64,000 nucleotides of DNA from Chitinophagaceae bacterium (GTDB lineage: Bacteria > Bacteroidota > Bacteroidia > Chitinophagales > Chitinophagaceae), in NCBI GenBank assembly GCA_023957125.1, contig JAMLHL010000002.1:278737-342736 (forward strand), in the 5' to 3' direction. Shown in pieces: positions 9,608-18,686 of this stretch. A model generated the notes under the pieces. It did not search any database. It was not told the DNA's origin and saw only the letters and a list, made by a program, of their open reading frames with translations. The translations under genes were made by a program, and so were the position numbers. The first letter of the stretch is position 1. Every line of letters starts with the position of its first letter.

Positions 9608-10480
9608 TTATGACACTTCATTTGCATGATCTGTTATTATTTTCTTCCCTGCCTGAATTATATTCAAAGGTTCATCAAAGCCGGCATTTTTATGTACTAT
9701 GTTCATCAATGTGCGGGTAATTTCTTCCGGCTTCTTATGCTGTATAATATTACGCCCATAAACAATACCCGCAGCGCCCTGCTGCATTAAAGCAACGGTT
9801 CGCTGTATAATCTCTTCGTCATTTGTTTTTCCACCGCCACGCACTAATACCGGAACATTGCCTGCCACTTCCACAACTTTATGATATTCCTGTACGTTGG
9901 TACAGGGATCTGCTTTAATGATGTCGGCGCCTAATTCAACAGCCTGCCTTACAAGGGGAATGATCTTTTGTATATCGCCATCCACCATATAACCTCCTTT
10001 CTCTGCATTGGGCTGAAACACCAGCGGCTCTATCATCAGCGGCATCTGGTAATGGTCTGCTTCCAGCTTCAGTTTTATAATATTATCTATACACTGAGCA
10101 GTAACCTCCGGCGCTCCGGGTATGGAAAACAGGTTGATGCACATGCAGGCAGCGTCAAGTCTTACTGCCTGCAATGCAGCCTGCTCTATCATCTTGCTGA
10201 ATGCAGTAGCCGGTAAGGATTTACCGTACACATTAGCCACATCCGTTCTCAATACGAGGGCAGGTTTTTGCCTGCCTGGTATCTGTTGTAAATACTTTGC
10301 CTGTCCCACAGTCAATTGTATAGCATCAGGCGCTGCATCAACAATTGCCTCAACAGCCGCCTGTATATTTTCTATGCCTTCCAGGAAAGCATACTCATTG
10401 AAGAAGCCATGATCAATGGCTACGTCAAAACATTTCTTTGATACCGGGTGGAACAGCCTGTTCAGCCTGTAGGTTTTCAT
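9608..10480 (-). CDS. DhnA/LsrF-type class I aldolase (DeoC/FbaB superfamily)
   Basis: A 290-residue TIM-barrel protein. The Schiff-base lysine is probably in 'GADIIKADP' (about residue 197). The phosphate-binding end is 'VLVRGGGK' (about 217-224) followed by 'AAGIVYGRNIIQ'. These segments are typical of class I fructose-bisphosphate/LsrF/DhnA aldolases. 'FDVAIDHGFFNE' near residue 18 is the usual DhnA-type N-terminal motif. With the kinase and isomerase upstream, it could cleave a phosphorylated ketose in the last step of a dedicated sugar pathway; this is inference from context. It lies between the ceramidase-like gene and susC in the same direction. Confidence 0.85.
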   Translation of the reverse strand: MKTYRLNRLFHPVSKKCFDVAIDHGFFNEYAFLEGIENIQAAVEAIVDAAPDAIQLTVGQAKYLQQIPGRQKPALVLRTDVANVYGKSLPATAFSKMIEQAALQAVRLDAACMCINLFSIPGAPEVTAQCIDNIIKLKLEADHYQMPLMIEPLVFQPNAEKGGYMVDGDIQKIIPLVRQAVELGADIIKADPCTNVQEYHKVVEVAGNVPVLVRGGGKTNDEEIIQRTVALMQQGAAGIVYGRNIIQHKKPEEITRTLMNIVHKNAGFDEPLNIIQAGKKIITDHANEVS

Positions 10481-10513
10481 TGTATTGTGCGTATTATTTA
10501 AAACTTCCTTAAA

Positions 10514-10563
10514 GCCGCGAATGCACGAATGTATTTTGATATATTTATTCGTGCGTTAGTGGC
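10514..10563. repeat. Palindromic intergenic element, copy 1
   Basis: An imperfect inverted repeat: GCCGCGAATGCACGAAT on the left, ATTCGTGCGTTAGTGGC on the right, with an AT-rich loop. It lies between the ceramidase-like and aldolase genes and its right arm contains the stop codon of the former. A second, related element sits at 12097-12151. It may form a hairpin in the operon mRNA. Confidence 0.75.
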
Positions 10564-12016
10564 GATCGTCCCACATCGTATTGATCATCGCAACCGTTTC
10601 TTCTACCAGTACCTTACCTCCATCGGGCCCGATGTTGTTCGCCATAGCACTGTAGCCGCCGCCATTGAGCGCTCGTTGCGTAGGCAGGTAACCACCTGAA
10701 TCGCAGGCGAATTGAATGAGAAAAGTTTGTTTCGCTTTACTTCTCGCCGTAATGGCAAAACCGTAATCCACAAATAACTCAAAAGGATTGGTGGCCAAGG
10801 CTATTTCACCCAGCCGGATCACATGAAGTTCCATGTTGTAAATAGCATTCTTGTCCTGATTATGATATTGTTCCAAGATCAATTCCATTGGTTTCAGCCA
10901 ACCAAAATCAGAAGTCTTACTATCCCAGGGACCAAATTCCTTTGTTTTTTCGTTCTCCTTTATTTCACTGAGAAACCTGTTCCATGCCGTATCCGGAGAT
11001 TGCGGATCGGCGGACTCGCGCGACCGGATTTCATTGACTACTTCGAGCGCCTTTGCATATTCTTCCCGGCTCACTCTCCGGGTAGGGAGATCAATGTTTT
11101 TAACAAGATGGCGGAAAACAACGGAAGTTTGAATGTTGTTTTGTGCTTCAGTGTAGGTATCATCAACCACTCTTGTTATTCGTTTACCTATTTCAACAAT
11201 ACCGGGTATATCCCACATATCGGGTTCACCGGTTCTATAGGCTGCACTCAAATCGCGTGGAGAAATATCTCCTGCGGCGCTACATTGAGCAAGCACAAAA
11301 ACATCTTCTCCATATTTTTCTTTTATTGACTTCCGTACTTCGCTCCAGTAATCGGCAGAAACATAATATTTGGCTTCGGTGACCTGTGCCGGGCAAGCTA
11401 CATTTACGATGATACCCGTAAGCTTCTTGTTTAAATTCCAGCAAAAAAGCAAATCAATTCCCGGATCTGCAGTTCCCTCGATACCTGTAAAATCAGGTCT
11501 GCTTGTATCACCGTACATCTCTGCTGTTCCATCGGCATACATCACCCTGCGGTTATGCCCGATGACCGCATAATCAAAGCCGGTGCTGATAGCCGCGGGT
11601 TTACGATTTTTCCATGCATTAACCACAGCTTTACAGATACCATTTAATAATATTTTACCGAAGCTGCTTTCCACTTCGGGGTAAGGCGCCGAATGCGTAT
11701 GAGTGGCATTCAAAAATATTTTGTTTAGATCGAGTTCTGGTATTGTTCCCCGCAGGTGCATACGAACCGCATCCTGCATCTCTTTTAAAGTGTAGATCAC
11801 ATCCATCGAAACCAGTACCGCCTGCTCTGAACCGCCGTCATCCACGATCTTTTCCATGGCACATGCCGTTACAGTTAAAGAGCTCTGCACATATCCCGAA
11901 ATCCGCTCATAGTATTGGCCGTACAGTGACACCGGGCCTTCCGGCGTTACATCCTCAGCAGCCCAGCCAATGCGTAAGCCACCGTCTTTTAATTGATATT
12001 GTGAGCTATTTGCCAT
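10556..12016 (-). CDS. Neutral/alkaline ceramidase-like protein, no signal peptide
   Basis: A 486-residue protein matching the N-terminal domain of neutral/alkaline non-lysosomal ceramidases. Evidence is the opening 'IGWAAEDVTPEGPVSLYGQY' (residues 17-36), the segment 'VLVSMDVIYTL' and the metal-binding-type 'NATHTHSAPYPE' at about residues 103-114. No signal peptide is seen, unlike secreted bacterial ceramidases. Bacteroidota often carry such proteins inside carbohydrate operons, where the substrate is usually unknown. Here it sits between a class III aminotransferase and an aldolase. A role in hydrolysing an amide of an intermediate is possible but unproven. Confidence 0.75.
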   Translation of the reverse strand: MANSSQYQLKDGGLRIGWAAEDVTPEGPVSLYGQYYERISGYVQSSLTVTACAMEKIVDDGGSEQAVLVSMDVIYTLKEMQDAVRMHLRGTIPELDLNKIFLNATHTHSAPYPEVESSFGKILLNGICKAVVNAWKNRKPAAISTGFDYAVIGHNRRVMYADGTAEMYGDTSRPDFTGIEGTADPGIDLLFCWNLNKKLTGIIVNVACPAQVTEAKYYVSADYWSEVRKSIKEKYGEDVFVLAQCSAAGDISPRDLSAAYRTGEPDMWDIPGIVEIGKRITRVVDDTYTEAQNNIQTSVVFRHLVKNIDLPTRRVSREEYAKALEVVNEIRSRESADPQSPDTAWNRFLSEIKENEKTKEFGPWDSKTSDFGWLKPMELILEQYHNQDKNAIYNMELHVIRLGEIALATNPFELFVDYGFAITARSKAKQTFLIQFACDSGGYLPTQRALNGGGYSAMANNIGPDGGKVLVEETVAMINTMWDDRH

Positions 12017-12096
12017 AATTAAATATTTTCAGGATCAAACATTATTTTGGACATTTATTTACGACTTGCTGTTCAACGACCCCACATTTTTTCTAT

Positions 12097-12151
12097 GCCG
12101 CGAATGCAAGAATAAAAGATCAAATGCATTATCTATTCGTGCATTCGTGGC
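12097..12151. repeat. Palindromic intergenic element, copy 2
   Basis: An imperfect inverted repeat with left arm GCCGCGAATGCAAGAATA and right arm TATTCGTGCATTCGTGGC. It is related to the element at 10514-10563. It occupies most of the 150-bp gap between the aminotransferase and ceramidase-like genes. Confidence 0.75.
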
Positions 12152-12166
12152 TCTTATATTCATATC

Positions 12167-13555
12167 TTATTTATATCCAAATTCTTTTTCCACCTCACTT
12201 ATAGCATCTTCAATAATATCCATGCCCATCGCAGCATATTTTTCATCCATGATCAGCGGTGGCGACATGCGGAGAATATGACCAGCGGGTATCCATGCGA
12301 GTCCTTTTCTAAACGCTTTCTGATATACCGATACGCCGGCTTCCGCAAAAGGTTCTTTGGTTATCTTGTCTTTTACCAGCTCTATTCCCAATAAAAAACC
12401 TTTGCCTTTTACATCGCCGATAATGGGATGCTCCATTTTCATTTGCTGCATCCGCTTCATGAAATAACTACCCACCGTTCTTACATTCTCCAGGATATTT
12501 TCTTCTTCGATCACTTCCATGGAAGCCAGGGCCGCAGCACAGGCCATCGGGTTGCCGCCATAGCTGGAAGAGGCTGAAATTTTTTCCAGCGCTTCACCAT
12601 TTTCCTCGCTTACTACCATGGCGGTTACGGGGAACCCGTTGCCGAATGATTTGCCAAAGGTTACAATATCCGGTATTACGTTCCAGTGGTTCAGGGTAAG
12701 CCACTCTCCGGTTCTTCCCATGCCTGCCAATACCTCGTCATCATACAGCAGTATTTCATGCTTTTCACACAAGCTCTTAAGCTTTGGGAAAAAATCATCG
12801 GGTGGAAAAATACTTCCAGCCCATCCCTGTGCCGGCTCCAATACAAAAGCGGCTACATTTCCTACCGTTCCTTCTATCAAAAATTGTTCATAGAATTGAA
12901 TATAAGCATCCGTGTCAATCGTGCCATCGGCTTTGGTCCATAGAGGACGGTAAGGATCGGGACGAGGTACCATATAAAATCCGGCCGCCCTCATGGGTCC
13001 ATAGCTCAGCGTTTCGCTCCTGTGCATCCGGGCGCAGCTTACCGCTCCCATACTTTTGCCATGAAAATCGCGGTAGGCGGAAATGAATTCATGCTTATGG
13101 GTAATGGCCCTTGCCGCCCGTATCGCTGCTTCCACGGCCGTTGCGCCATCGGAATACAATTGCACTGCATTCAGCTTACCGGGCAGGATGGCTGCCATCT
13201 TCTCCAGCAGCTTCTCTTTTACAGGTGTGGTGAAGTCATGCGCATTCATCAGCTTCTTTGCCCAGTAAGCGATCGCTTCCGATATTTTCGGATGGCAATG
13301 CCCCAGCGAAGTGACATATATGCCGGAAGAGAAATCGAGATATTTATTACCGTCTACATCTGTAAGCGTTATCCCGCTGCCTTCTTCAAAACAAACCGGG
13401 AATAGCTTTACCTGCGAGCTTAATCCTTTCATATACCGCGCAGCATTGGCATGCATCTGTTTTGAGCGTTGACCGGGCACTGCTGTTATCAAATGCGGAA
13501 TGCCTTCGGCACTGCTGTGCCACCAGTTTCTATTGATCTTCAAAGTATCATTCAT
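12167..13555 (-). CDS. Class III PLP-dependent aminotransferase
   Basis: A 462-residue fold-type I, class III aminotransferase (the 4-aminobutyrate/ornithine type). Visible landmarks: 'YLDFSSGIYVTSLGHCHPKI' in the N-terminal domain, 'LYSDGATAVEAAIRAAR' (PLP phosphate site), 'LLYDDEVLAGMGRTGEW' (Asp that contacts the pyridine nitrogen), and 'FGKSFGNGFP' with the Schiff-base lysine at about residue 308. The donor and acceptor cannot be deduced from sequence. It sits inside the sugar operon, 29 bp after the PfkB kinase gene, which suggests that the substrate sugar or an intermediate carries an amino or keto group. Confidence 0.88.
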   Translation of the reverse strand: MNDTLKINRNWWHSSAEGIPHLITAVPGQRSKQMHANAARYMKGLSSQVKLFPVCFEEGSGITLTDVDGNKYLDFSSGIYVTSLGHCHPKISEAIAYWAKKLMNAHDFTTPVKEKLLEKMAAILPGKLNAVQLYSDGATAVEAAIRAARAITHKHEFISAYRDFHGKSMGAVSCARMHRSETLSYGPMRAAGFYMVPRPDPYRPLWTKADGTIDTDAYIQFYEQFLIEGTVGNVAAFVLEPAQGWAGSIFPPDDFFPKLKSLCEKHEILLYDDEVLAGMGRTGEWLTLNHWNVIPDIVTFGKSFGNGFPVTAMVVSEENGEALEKISASSSYGGNPMACAAALASMEVIEEENILENVRTVGSYFMKRMQQMKMEHPIIGDVKGKGFLLGIELVKDKITKEPFAEAGVSVYQKAFRKGLAWIPAGHILRMSPPLIMDEKYAAMGMDIIEDAISEVEKEFGYK

Positions 13556-13584
13556 AATGTTGAAATATTTTATTTGGTATGCTG

Positions 13585-14751
13585 TTATAGCTTACCATTG
13601 TTTTCTGCATTTACAGGCAGTTGTTTTATATCTTTCACTTCAACCAAAGCTTCTTGTAACTCTTTCGTCATCATTGCCCATTCCGGCATATCCTCGAATA
13701 TATTGTTGCAATACAAATTATTTTTACCGGCAATAGCGGCATATTTCATCGCCACACCAGGCAGCTCCCCATTTAAAATGGCAGTGAGAAATGCAGCGGC
13801 GGAAGTATCACCGGCGCCGGACGCGTTGATTATCTTTCCCTGGATTGCGGGGTAGGCTTCGCACCACAGTTGCCTGTTGTTCCATTCCGCCTCGGGGAGG
13901 CATAGCGTTCCCTTATTGTTTACCGAAGCCACATTTCCCGTCCATAAAAACAAGCCTTTGTGAGCCGCTTTGATCAAAACAATGTTGGCGCCCCAGGCAA
14001 TCAACGTTTCACCCAATTCCTTAATGAGATCCGCCGGCGCATGATCCACAATATCACCCCCGGCGGCTTCCAGCACCGTATATTCATACGGGAAAACCAT
14101 TTTTAAAGCCTCTTCCAGGCTGGGCACAAAAATGTCGGTGTGAGGTAGCACAGCTTTTAAGACATCTATCCAATTCACTTTTCCCGATTCGCTTTCTGTA
14201 TCCGGCAAACTAAAGTCGAGCGAGGTTACCACTCCCAGGTCACTTATTTTCTTAAAAAGCGAAACCAGTTGTTTTCCTTTCTGCCGGTAAAATTTTTTTA
14301 ACAGCGGCGGGTAGCCGAAATGAAACACCCTGCTTTCCGCTACCGCATCATAATCTATATGATGAAGGTCGAACAACTCGCTGCATCCCGGCGACTCAAG
14401 GAAAATACGGTCCACAGCCGGCGGCGCTATCACCAAACCAAAGGCTGTGCCTTTATCCTTTACTGTCCGTATCCCTTCCAGCAATCCATATTGCGCTAAA
14501 GACTCCCTCGCTATTTTGCCGATAAAATCCGTGCCCAGTAACCCGTTGAGAAAAACCCGTTTTGAAAATTTTTTCATAGCCATACCCGTGTTGGCCACAA
14601 CGCCGCCAAGAGTGGATTCCATACCGTCAATTTCAACCAGCCTGCCCGGGCGGAGTACATCGTACACCTCATTTATCGTAACGTCTTTTTTAAACACAGG
14701 GATCAGGTCTATACAAATATATCCGGCTATTACCGCATCGTATTTTTTCAT
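13585..14751 (-). CDS. PfkB-family carbohydrate kinase
   Basis: A 388-residue ribokinase-family enzyme that transfers phosphate from ATP to a sugar or nucleoside. The N-terminal motif includes 'GGVVANTGMAMKKFSKRVF' (about residues 49-67), and the C-terminal anion-hole and catalytic motif is 'NASGAGDTSAAAFLTA' (about residues 310-325), with the catalytic Asp in GAGD. Gene order isomerase, kinase, aldolase suggests it phosphorylates the ketose made by the upstream isomerase; this is inferred. It begins 9 bp after the isomerase stop. Confidence 0.9.
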   Translation of the reverse strand: MKKYDAVIAGYICIDLIPVFKKDVTINEVYDVLRPGRLVEIDGMESTLGGVVANTGMAMKKFSKRVFLNGLLGTDFIGKIARESLAQYGLLEGIRTVKDKGTAFGLVIAPPAVDRIFLESPGCSELFDLHHIDYDAVAESRVFHFGYPPLLKKFYRQKGKQLVSLFKKISDLGVVTSLDFSLPDTESESGKVNWIDVLKAVLPHTDIFVPSLEEALKMVFPYEYTVLEAAGGDIVDHAPADLIKELGETLIAWGANIVLIKAAHKGLFLWTGNVASVNNKGTLCLPEAEWNNRQLWCEAYPAIQGKIINASGAGDTSAAAFLTAILNGELPGVAMKYAAIAGKNNLYCNNIFEDMPEWAMMTKELQEALVEVKDIKQLPVNAENNGKL

Positions 14752-14760
14752 GAGGATACT

Positions 14761-16104
14761 TTAAATCACATTTATATTTTTCAGGTAGCAAAAGTCCTTT
14801 AACAAGCAGGTCTGATCGCCATACGCAACAATATAGTGCTGGCCCGAAACCTTTTCGGAAAAATCGTCAACGGCTTGATCAAGCATCAGCTCAAAGCTGG
14901 GCAATTGCGGGGCTGGCTGCTCCCATCCGGCTTCCTCCCATCTGACATGCTTCGCAGTGCCGGTTATAATATGCATGCTGTAATGATTTCCTGTATTAGC
15001 AAGACGTGCAAGCGTCATCCTACCGGTTTTTACCTCGGAGATATTCAGCAAACCACCGCTTATACCTCCAAAAGCAGAGCGGGTTACCTTTACTTTACCT
15101 TCCACTACTTCTGAAGGCACATAATCGGGGACTCCCATCAATACTCCCTTTTCAAAGAATTCGTAAAATTCGAAATAGGCGCCGCATTGCCCGGTAAGCT
15201 GCTTTACGATCAATTGCGTAACCGCACCCATCACGTCATTTTCCGGGATAGTACACAAGCCTGCCTCATCGGCCAGAAGCATGAACAGGAATGCCGGTGG
15301 AAAATGCAGCAACTTTTTCATGCCATCCACGTCTTTAAGAGAAAGAGCTTTATAACCATTGTTCCTGGCAATTTTTTGCAAAGCCAGGTAGTAACGAATG
15401 CCCTTCCTGAGGAAGTCTTCATCTACCGGCTGCACAAACTGCCATTCAGACCTGATCTTATTCAGCAGCGGTTCAATTCGGGCTTCATCAACCTGCTCAG
15501 CCACCTGCAGCAGCTCCAGCATTTCGAAGAACTCCACATCAATGCCGAAATCCTTTTTAAGCGACAATCCTTCATACAACGTGTTGTATAATTTCATGTC
15601 GCGGAATCCCATCATACCCACCCGGCTACCTGCAATTGATCTCTGAGCAAATGCAGCTTTTACAAAACATGCTATTCTATGAAGGGGCGACGGCTGACCG
15701 ATGATGTTGTATACGTACCTGAATTTATATCCCAGGTCTGAAAACACTTTTCTTAAGGCAGTAGTACCCGCCTGGGCCGCTGCCGTAATAATACGTCCGT
15801 TTTCCATATCCCCCGCAAGTCCCCACAAAACGATCGGTTTGTGCGCATACTCGTGGGCGACAGCAATTACAGCATGAGAAGGTATCCAGCCGGCAAGACA
15901 TACGATCAGCACTTCAAATGGCTCCTTCCCAAGATCTGCTATTGCCCGCGCTACGTCTTTGCCTTCCGCATCGTCTGTTACAACGGCTGTTGTAACGAGT
16001 GGAAAACCCAGTGATGCGATCTCTTCTCTCGCCGTCCGGCATTTGGCTTTAATCAATTCAGCCGGAGAATTGATCTCTCCAAATCCAACAAAACCTATTT
16101 TCAT
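14761..16104 (-). CDS. L-fucose/L-arabinose isomerase-family protein
   Basis: A 447-residue protein of the FucI/AraA superfamily of ketol isomerases, which interconvert aldoses and ketoses with a divalent metal. The superfamily is suggested by the N-terminal Rossmann-like opening (MKIGFVGFGEINSPAELIK), 'VCLAGWIPSHAV' and 'HKPIVLWG' segments, and the C-terminal 'PENDVMGAVTQLIVKQLTG' block. Candidate metal ligands are acidic residues in 'FYEFFEKG' and 'SLKDVDG'; I could not align these to a structure. Its ATG directly abuts the TGA of the MFS gene (TGAATG), indicating tight co-translation. The substrate is unknown. Confidence 0.8.
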   Translation of the reverse strand: MKIGFVGFGEINSPAELIKAKCRTAREEIASLGFPLVTTAVVTDDAEGKDVARAIADLGKEPFEVLIVCLAGWIPSHAVIAVAHEYAHKPIVLWGLAGDMENGRIITAAAQAGTTALRKVFSDLGYKFRYVYNIIGQPSPLHRIACFVKAAFAQRSIAGSRVGMMGFRDMKLYNTLYEGLSLKKDFGIDVEFFEMLELLQVAEQVDEARIEPLLNKIRSEWQFVQPVDEDFLRKGIRYYLALQKIARNNGYKALSLKDVDGMKKLLHFPPAFLFMLLADEAGLCTIPENDVMGAVTQLIVKQLTGQCGAYFEFYEFFEKGVLMGVPDYVPSEVVEGKVKVTRSAFGGISGGLLNISEVKTGRMTLARLANTGNHYSMHIITGTAKHVRWEEAGWEQPAPQLPSFELMLDQAVDDFSEKVSGQHYIVAYGDQTCLLKDFCYLKNINVI

Positions 16105-17505
16105 TCAAATCCTTTTAAAAACATTCAATAAATCCTTATCCACAGGTTTATCTGTCCATAATGAAGCAACATTTTCGAGGCTTAATCCTTTTGTTTCCGG
16201 TATCATCTTCCACGAAAAAATCACGCAACCCAAACATATCAGGGCAAAAATGATATACACTCCCGCCGGATCATTAAATCGTTCACTGAACCAGTGGGTG
16301 AGTACCGGGAAAAACTGGGCAGTGATAAAGGACGACAGATAGAGAAAGAAACAAACCACCGCCAGTGCCTTCCCCCGGATGTGATTGGGATATATTTCCG
16401 ATATAATGACCCAGCTTAGAGGCGCCAGTCCTAAGGTGAAGGAACCGGTGCCTATTAACATAGGTATTAATGTAACAATGGGCGGCCAATGCCGGTGCAG
16501 GATAAACGCCATCAAAAGATGAGCCGCGCACATCCCGCAAACACTGGCTATCAGCAGGCCCCGCCTGCTGAACCGTTTTATCAAACCGAAGGCGGCCACC
16601 GTGCAGATGAAAATAAAAACGTATATCGGTATGGAGCTTAAAATAGCGCTTGAGCCAACAGATACACCCGCGTCCGCCAGTATGCTCGGCGCATAAAGCA
16701 ACATCATATTTACACCGTTGATCTGAGAAAAGATCATCAAAATAATTCCAACTATCAAAGCCTTGTATATACCCGGCTGCATTAATTCCTCAAAGCCGCC
16801 GGTAGCCGAACCGAATGATTTTTGAATATTACCCAGCTCCTGCTCAGCCATTTTCGCAACATTTACTTTTTTAAGAATGGCAAGCGCTTCCTCCATCCGG
16901 CCTTTCGATGCCAGCCATCGCGGACTTTCAGGAATTAACATCAGTCCCACCATTAAAAACAATACGGGAATCGCCTGGGAAGCGAACATCCACCGCCAGC
17001 CCCAGCCATCAAACGAAAAAAAATAACTTACGACAACCGCGAGGTTAATGCCAATTACATTGGAGAGCTGGTTTACATTTACCAGTACTCCGCGTTTATG
17101 CGGCGGCGATAGCTCCGCAATATAGATGGGAGAAGACATCATTGCCAGACCAATGCCCAACCCACCAACAAAACGCCATACGCTGAAACTCCATATATCA
17201 GCCGCCAGCGCAGTTCCCATGGTGGAAACCATAAAAAAAAGAGCAGCAACCATCATCGTCACTTTCCTTCCCAGTTTTTCTGCGAACCACAACCCTGACA
17301 AAGGTCCGATGATGGCCCCGAAAATCGCACTGCTTACTGCAAGTCCCTTCAGGGCCGGTGATAAATGGAAATCCGTTTCAAGAAAAGGAAGCGCCCCGGC
17401 AATAATTACCAGGTCGAAACCAAACAAAAAGCCGCCCACTGAAGCTACCAACGTAACACCGAATATGTACCTGTTCTGTTTACCCCGACTGCTTATTTCA
17501 TCCAT
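16105..17505 (-). CDS. MFS sugar porter
   Basis: A 12-helix major facilitator of the sugar porter family (PF00083 type). Diagnostic segments are 'GGFLFGFDLVIIAGALPFLE' in helix 1, 'PESPRWLASKGR' after helix 6, and 'PETKGLSLENV' at the end of helix 12. The frame is open from 17559, but the ATG at 17505 (MDEISSRGKQNRY) gives the normal length (466 residues) and leaves a proper divergent promoter region. It probably imports the monosaccharide into the cytoplasm and is the first gene of the minus-strand operon, facing the AraC gene. Confidence 0.92.
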   Translation of the reverse strand: MDEISSRGKQNRYIFGVTLVASVGGFLFGFDLVIIAGALPFLETDFHLSPALKGLAVSSAIFGAIIGPLSGLWFAEKLGRKVTMMVAALFFMVSTMGTALAADIWSFSVWRFVGGLGIGLAMMSSPIYIAELSPPHKRGVLVNVNQLSNVIGINLAVVVSYFFSFDGWGWRWMFASQAIPVLFLMVGLMLIPESPRWLASKGRMEEALAILKKVNVAKMAEQELGNIQKSFGSATGGFEELMQPGIYKALIVGIILMIFSQINGVNMMLLYAPSILADAGVSVGSSAILSSIPIYVFIFICTVAAFGLIKRFSRRGLLIASVCGMCAAHLLMAFILHRHWPPIVTLIPMLIGTGSFTLGLAPLSWVIISEIYPNHIRGKALAVVCFFLYLSSFITAQFFPVLTHWFSERFNDPAGVYIIFALICLGCVIFSWKMIPETKGLSLENVASLWTDKPVDKDLLNVFKRI

Positions 17506-17630
17506 ATACCGATTACTTAAAGATTTGTATGAACGAACGGCTGCTTCATTATACACCACCGGCAGGCGCTGTATTGACAGGTCGAAATTATTGCACTTTT
17601 TACCGAAAGAATACGACTGGTTTTTCCATT

Positions 17631-17698
17631 TATAACACTATTTTTTCATCAGACCGCAATACGGTTTTTCATCAAATTATAACACGGTTTTTTCATCA
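17631..17698. promoter_or_regulatory. Three direct repeats: likely operator of the AraC regulator
   Basis: Three imperfect 21-bp direct repeats end at 17651, 17674 and 17698, each with TTTTTCATCA at the right end. Copies 1 and 3 share TATAACAC(G/T) at the left end; copy 2 has GCAATACGG there. Spacing is 23 and 24 bp, about two helical turns, as expected for AraC/XylS-family half-sites on one face. They lie between the divergent MFS operon and AraC gene. Confidence 0.7.
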
Positions 17699-17742
17699 AA
17701 AAACCCTATACTGCAGTTTTATTAACAATACAAACGCACCTC

Positions 17743-18618
17743 ATGCAGCCCAAGCTGGAAAAAATTCCTGTTCAGCATGCGTCATCCATCACAGTGAAAA
17801 GAGAGATCACGCCGTATATGGATTATCCCTGGCATTATCACCCTGAGCATGAGATCATCTTTGTGGAAAAAAGCTATGGGATCCGTTTTATGGGAAATCA
17901 CATCGGGAATTTTTCAGATGGCGACCTGATGTTCATCAGCTCGAACCTGCCTCATGTTTGGAAAAACGACAACGATTTTTACCAGGGCAACAAAGCGTTG
18001 TTTGTAGATGTGTATGTTATACACTTCCGGGATGATGTGCTGGGCAGCGGTTTTTTCGATTTACCGGAATGCATGCATATTAAAAGGTTGTTCGAAAAAG
18101 GGCAGCAGGGTGTTTTTATACAAGGCGCTGACCATAGAAAAATATCAGGACTTATTAAGGATGTAGTGTCCGCAACCGGGATGGAAAGATTAATTCTTTT
18201 TCTAAAGACCCTGGAAACGATCGCACATACAAAAGATTATGAATTACTTTCCAGTGCAGGCTATACCAGCACGGTGAATACCTCGGACACAGAGCGCATT
18301 AATGTGGTAATGAATTACATCATGCAGCATTATGCGGAAGATATCTCAGTAGAGGAAATTGCCAGCCTGTCGAACCTTACCGTATCATCCTTCTGCCGTT
18401 ATTTCAAATCAAGAACACAAAAAACATTCTCTGAATTTTTAAATGAAGTTCGTATCCTCAACGCCTGTAAACTACTCGTAAAAAAAGAAATGACCATTAC
18501 CCAAATATGCTATGACACCGGCTACAACAATATCTCGCATTTTAACCGGCAGTTTAAACTTATCACCGGACTAACAGCAAAAGAGTACGCAAAAAAGTAC
18601 CGGCAGAATCTTTTGTAA
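17743..18618 (+). CDS. AraC-family transcriptional regulator
   Basis: A 291-residue regulator with an N-terminal cupin-like sensor domain (about residues 1-150; 'YPWHYHPEHEIIFVEKSYGI' with His residues) and a C-terminal AraC DNA-binding domain. The latter has two helix-turn-helix motifs: 'DISVEEIASLSNLTVSSFCR' (about residues 202-221), and 'TITQICYDTGYNNISHFNRQF' near the end. It is transcribed divergently from the MFS-isomerase-kinase series, and the intergenic region carries three direct repeats. This suggests control of the whole catabolic operon by a sugar or intermediate. Confidence 0.93.
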   Translation: MQPKLEKIPVQHASSITVKREITPYMDYPWHYHPEHEIIFVEKSYGIRFMGNHIGNFSDGDLMFISSNLPHVWKNDNDFYQGNKALFVDVYVIHFRDDVLGSGFFDLPECMHIKRLFEKGQQGVFIQGADHRKISGLIKDVVSATGMERLILFLKTLETIAHTKDYELLSSAGYTSTVNTSDTERINVVMNYIMQHYAEDISVEEIASLSNLTVSSFCRYFKSRTQKTFSEFLNEVRILNACKLLVKKEMTITQICYDTGYNNISHFNRQFKLITGLTAKEYAKKYRQNLL

Positions 18619-18686
18619 AACAGATCTTTCAGATTATTTTTTTCCCCGTTGCATTTTACAGTCTCCTGTTTTCAATGGAGTATGTC

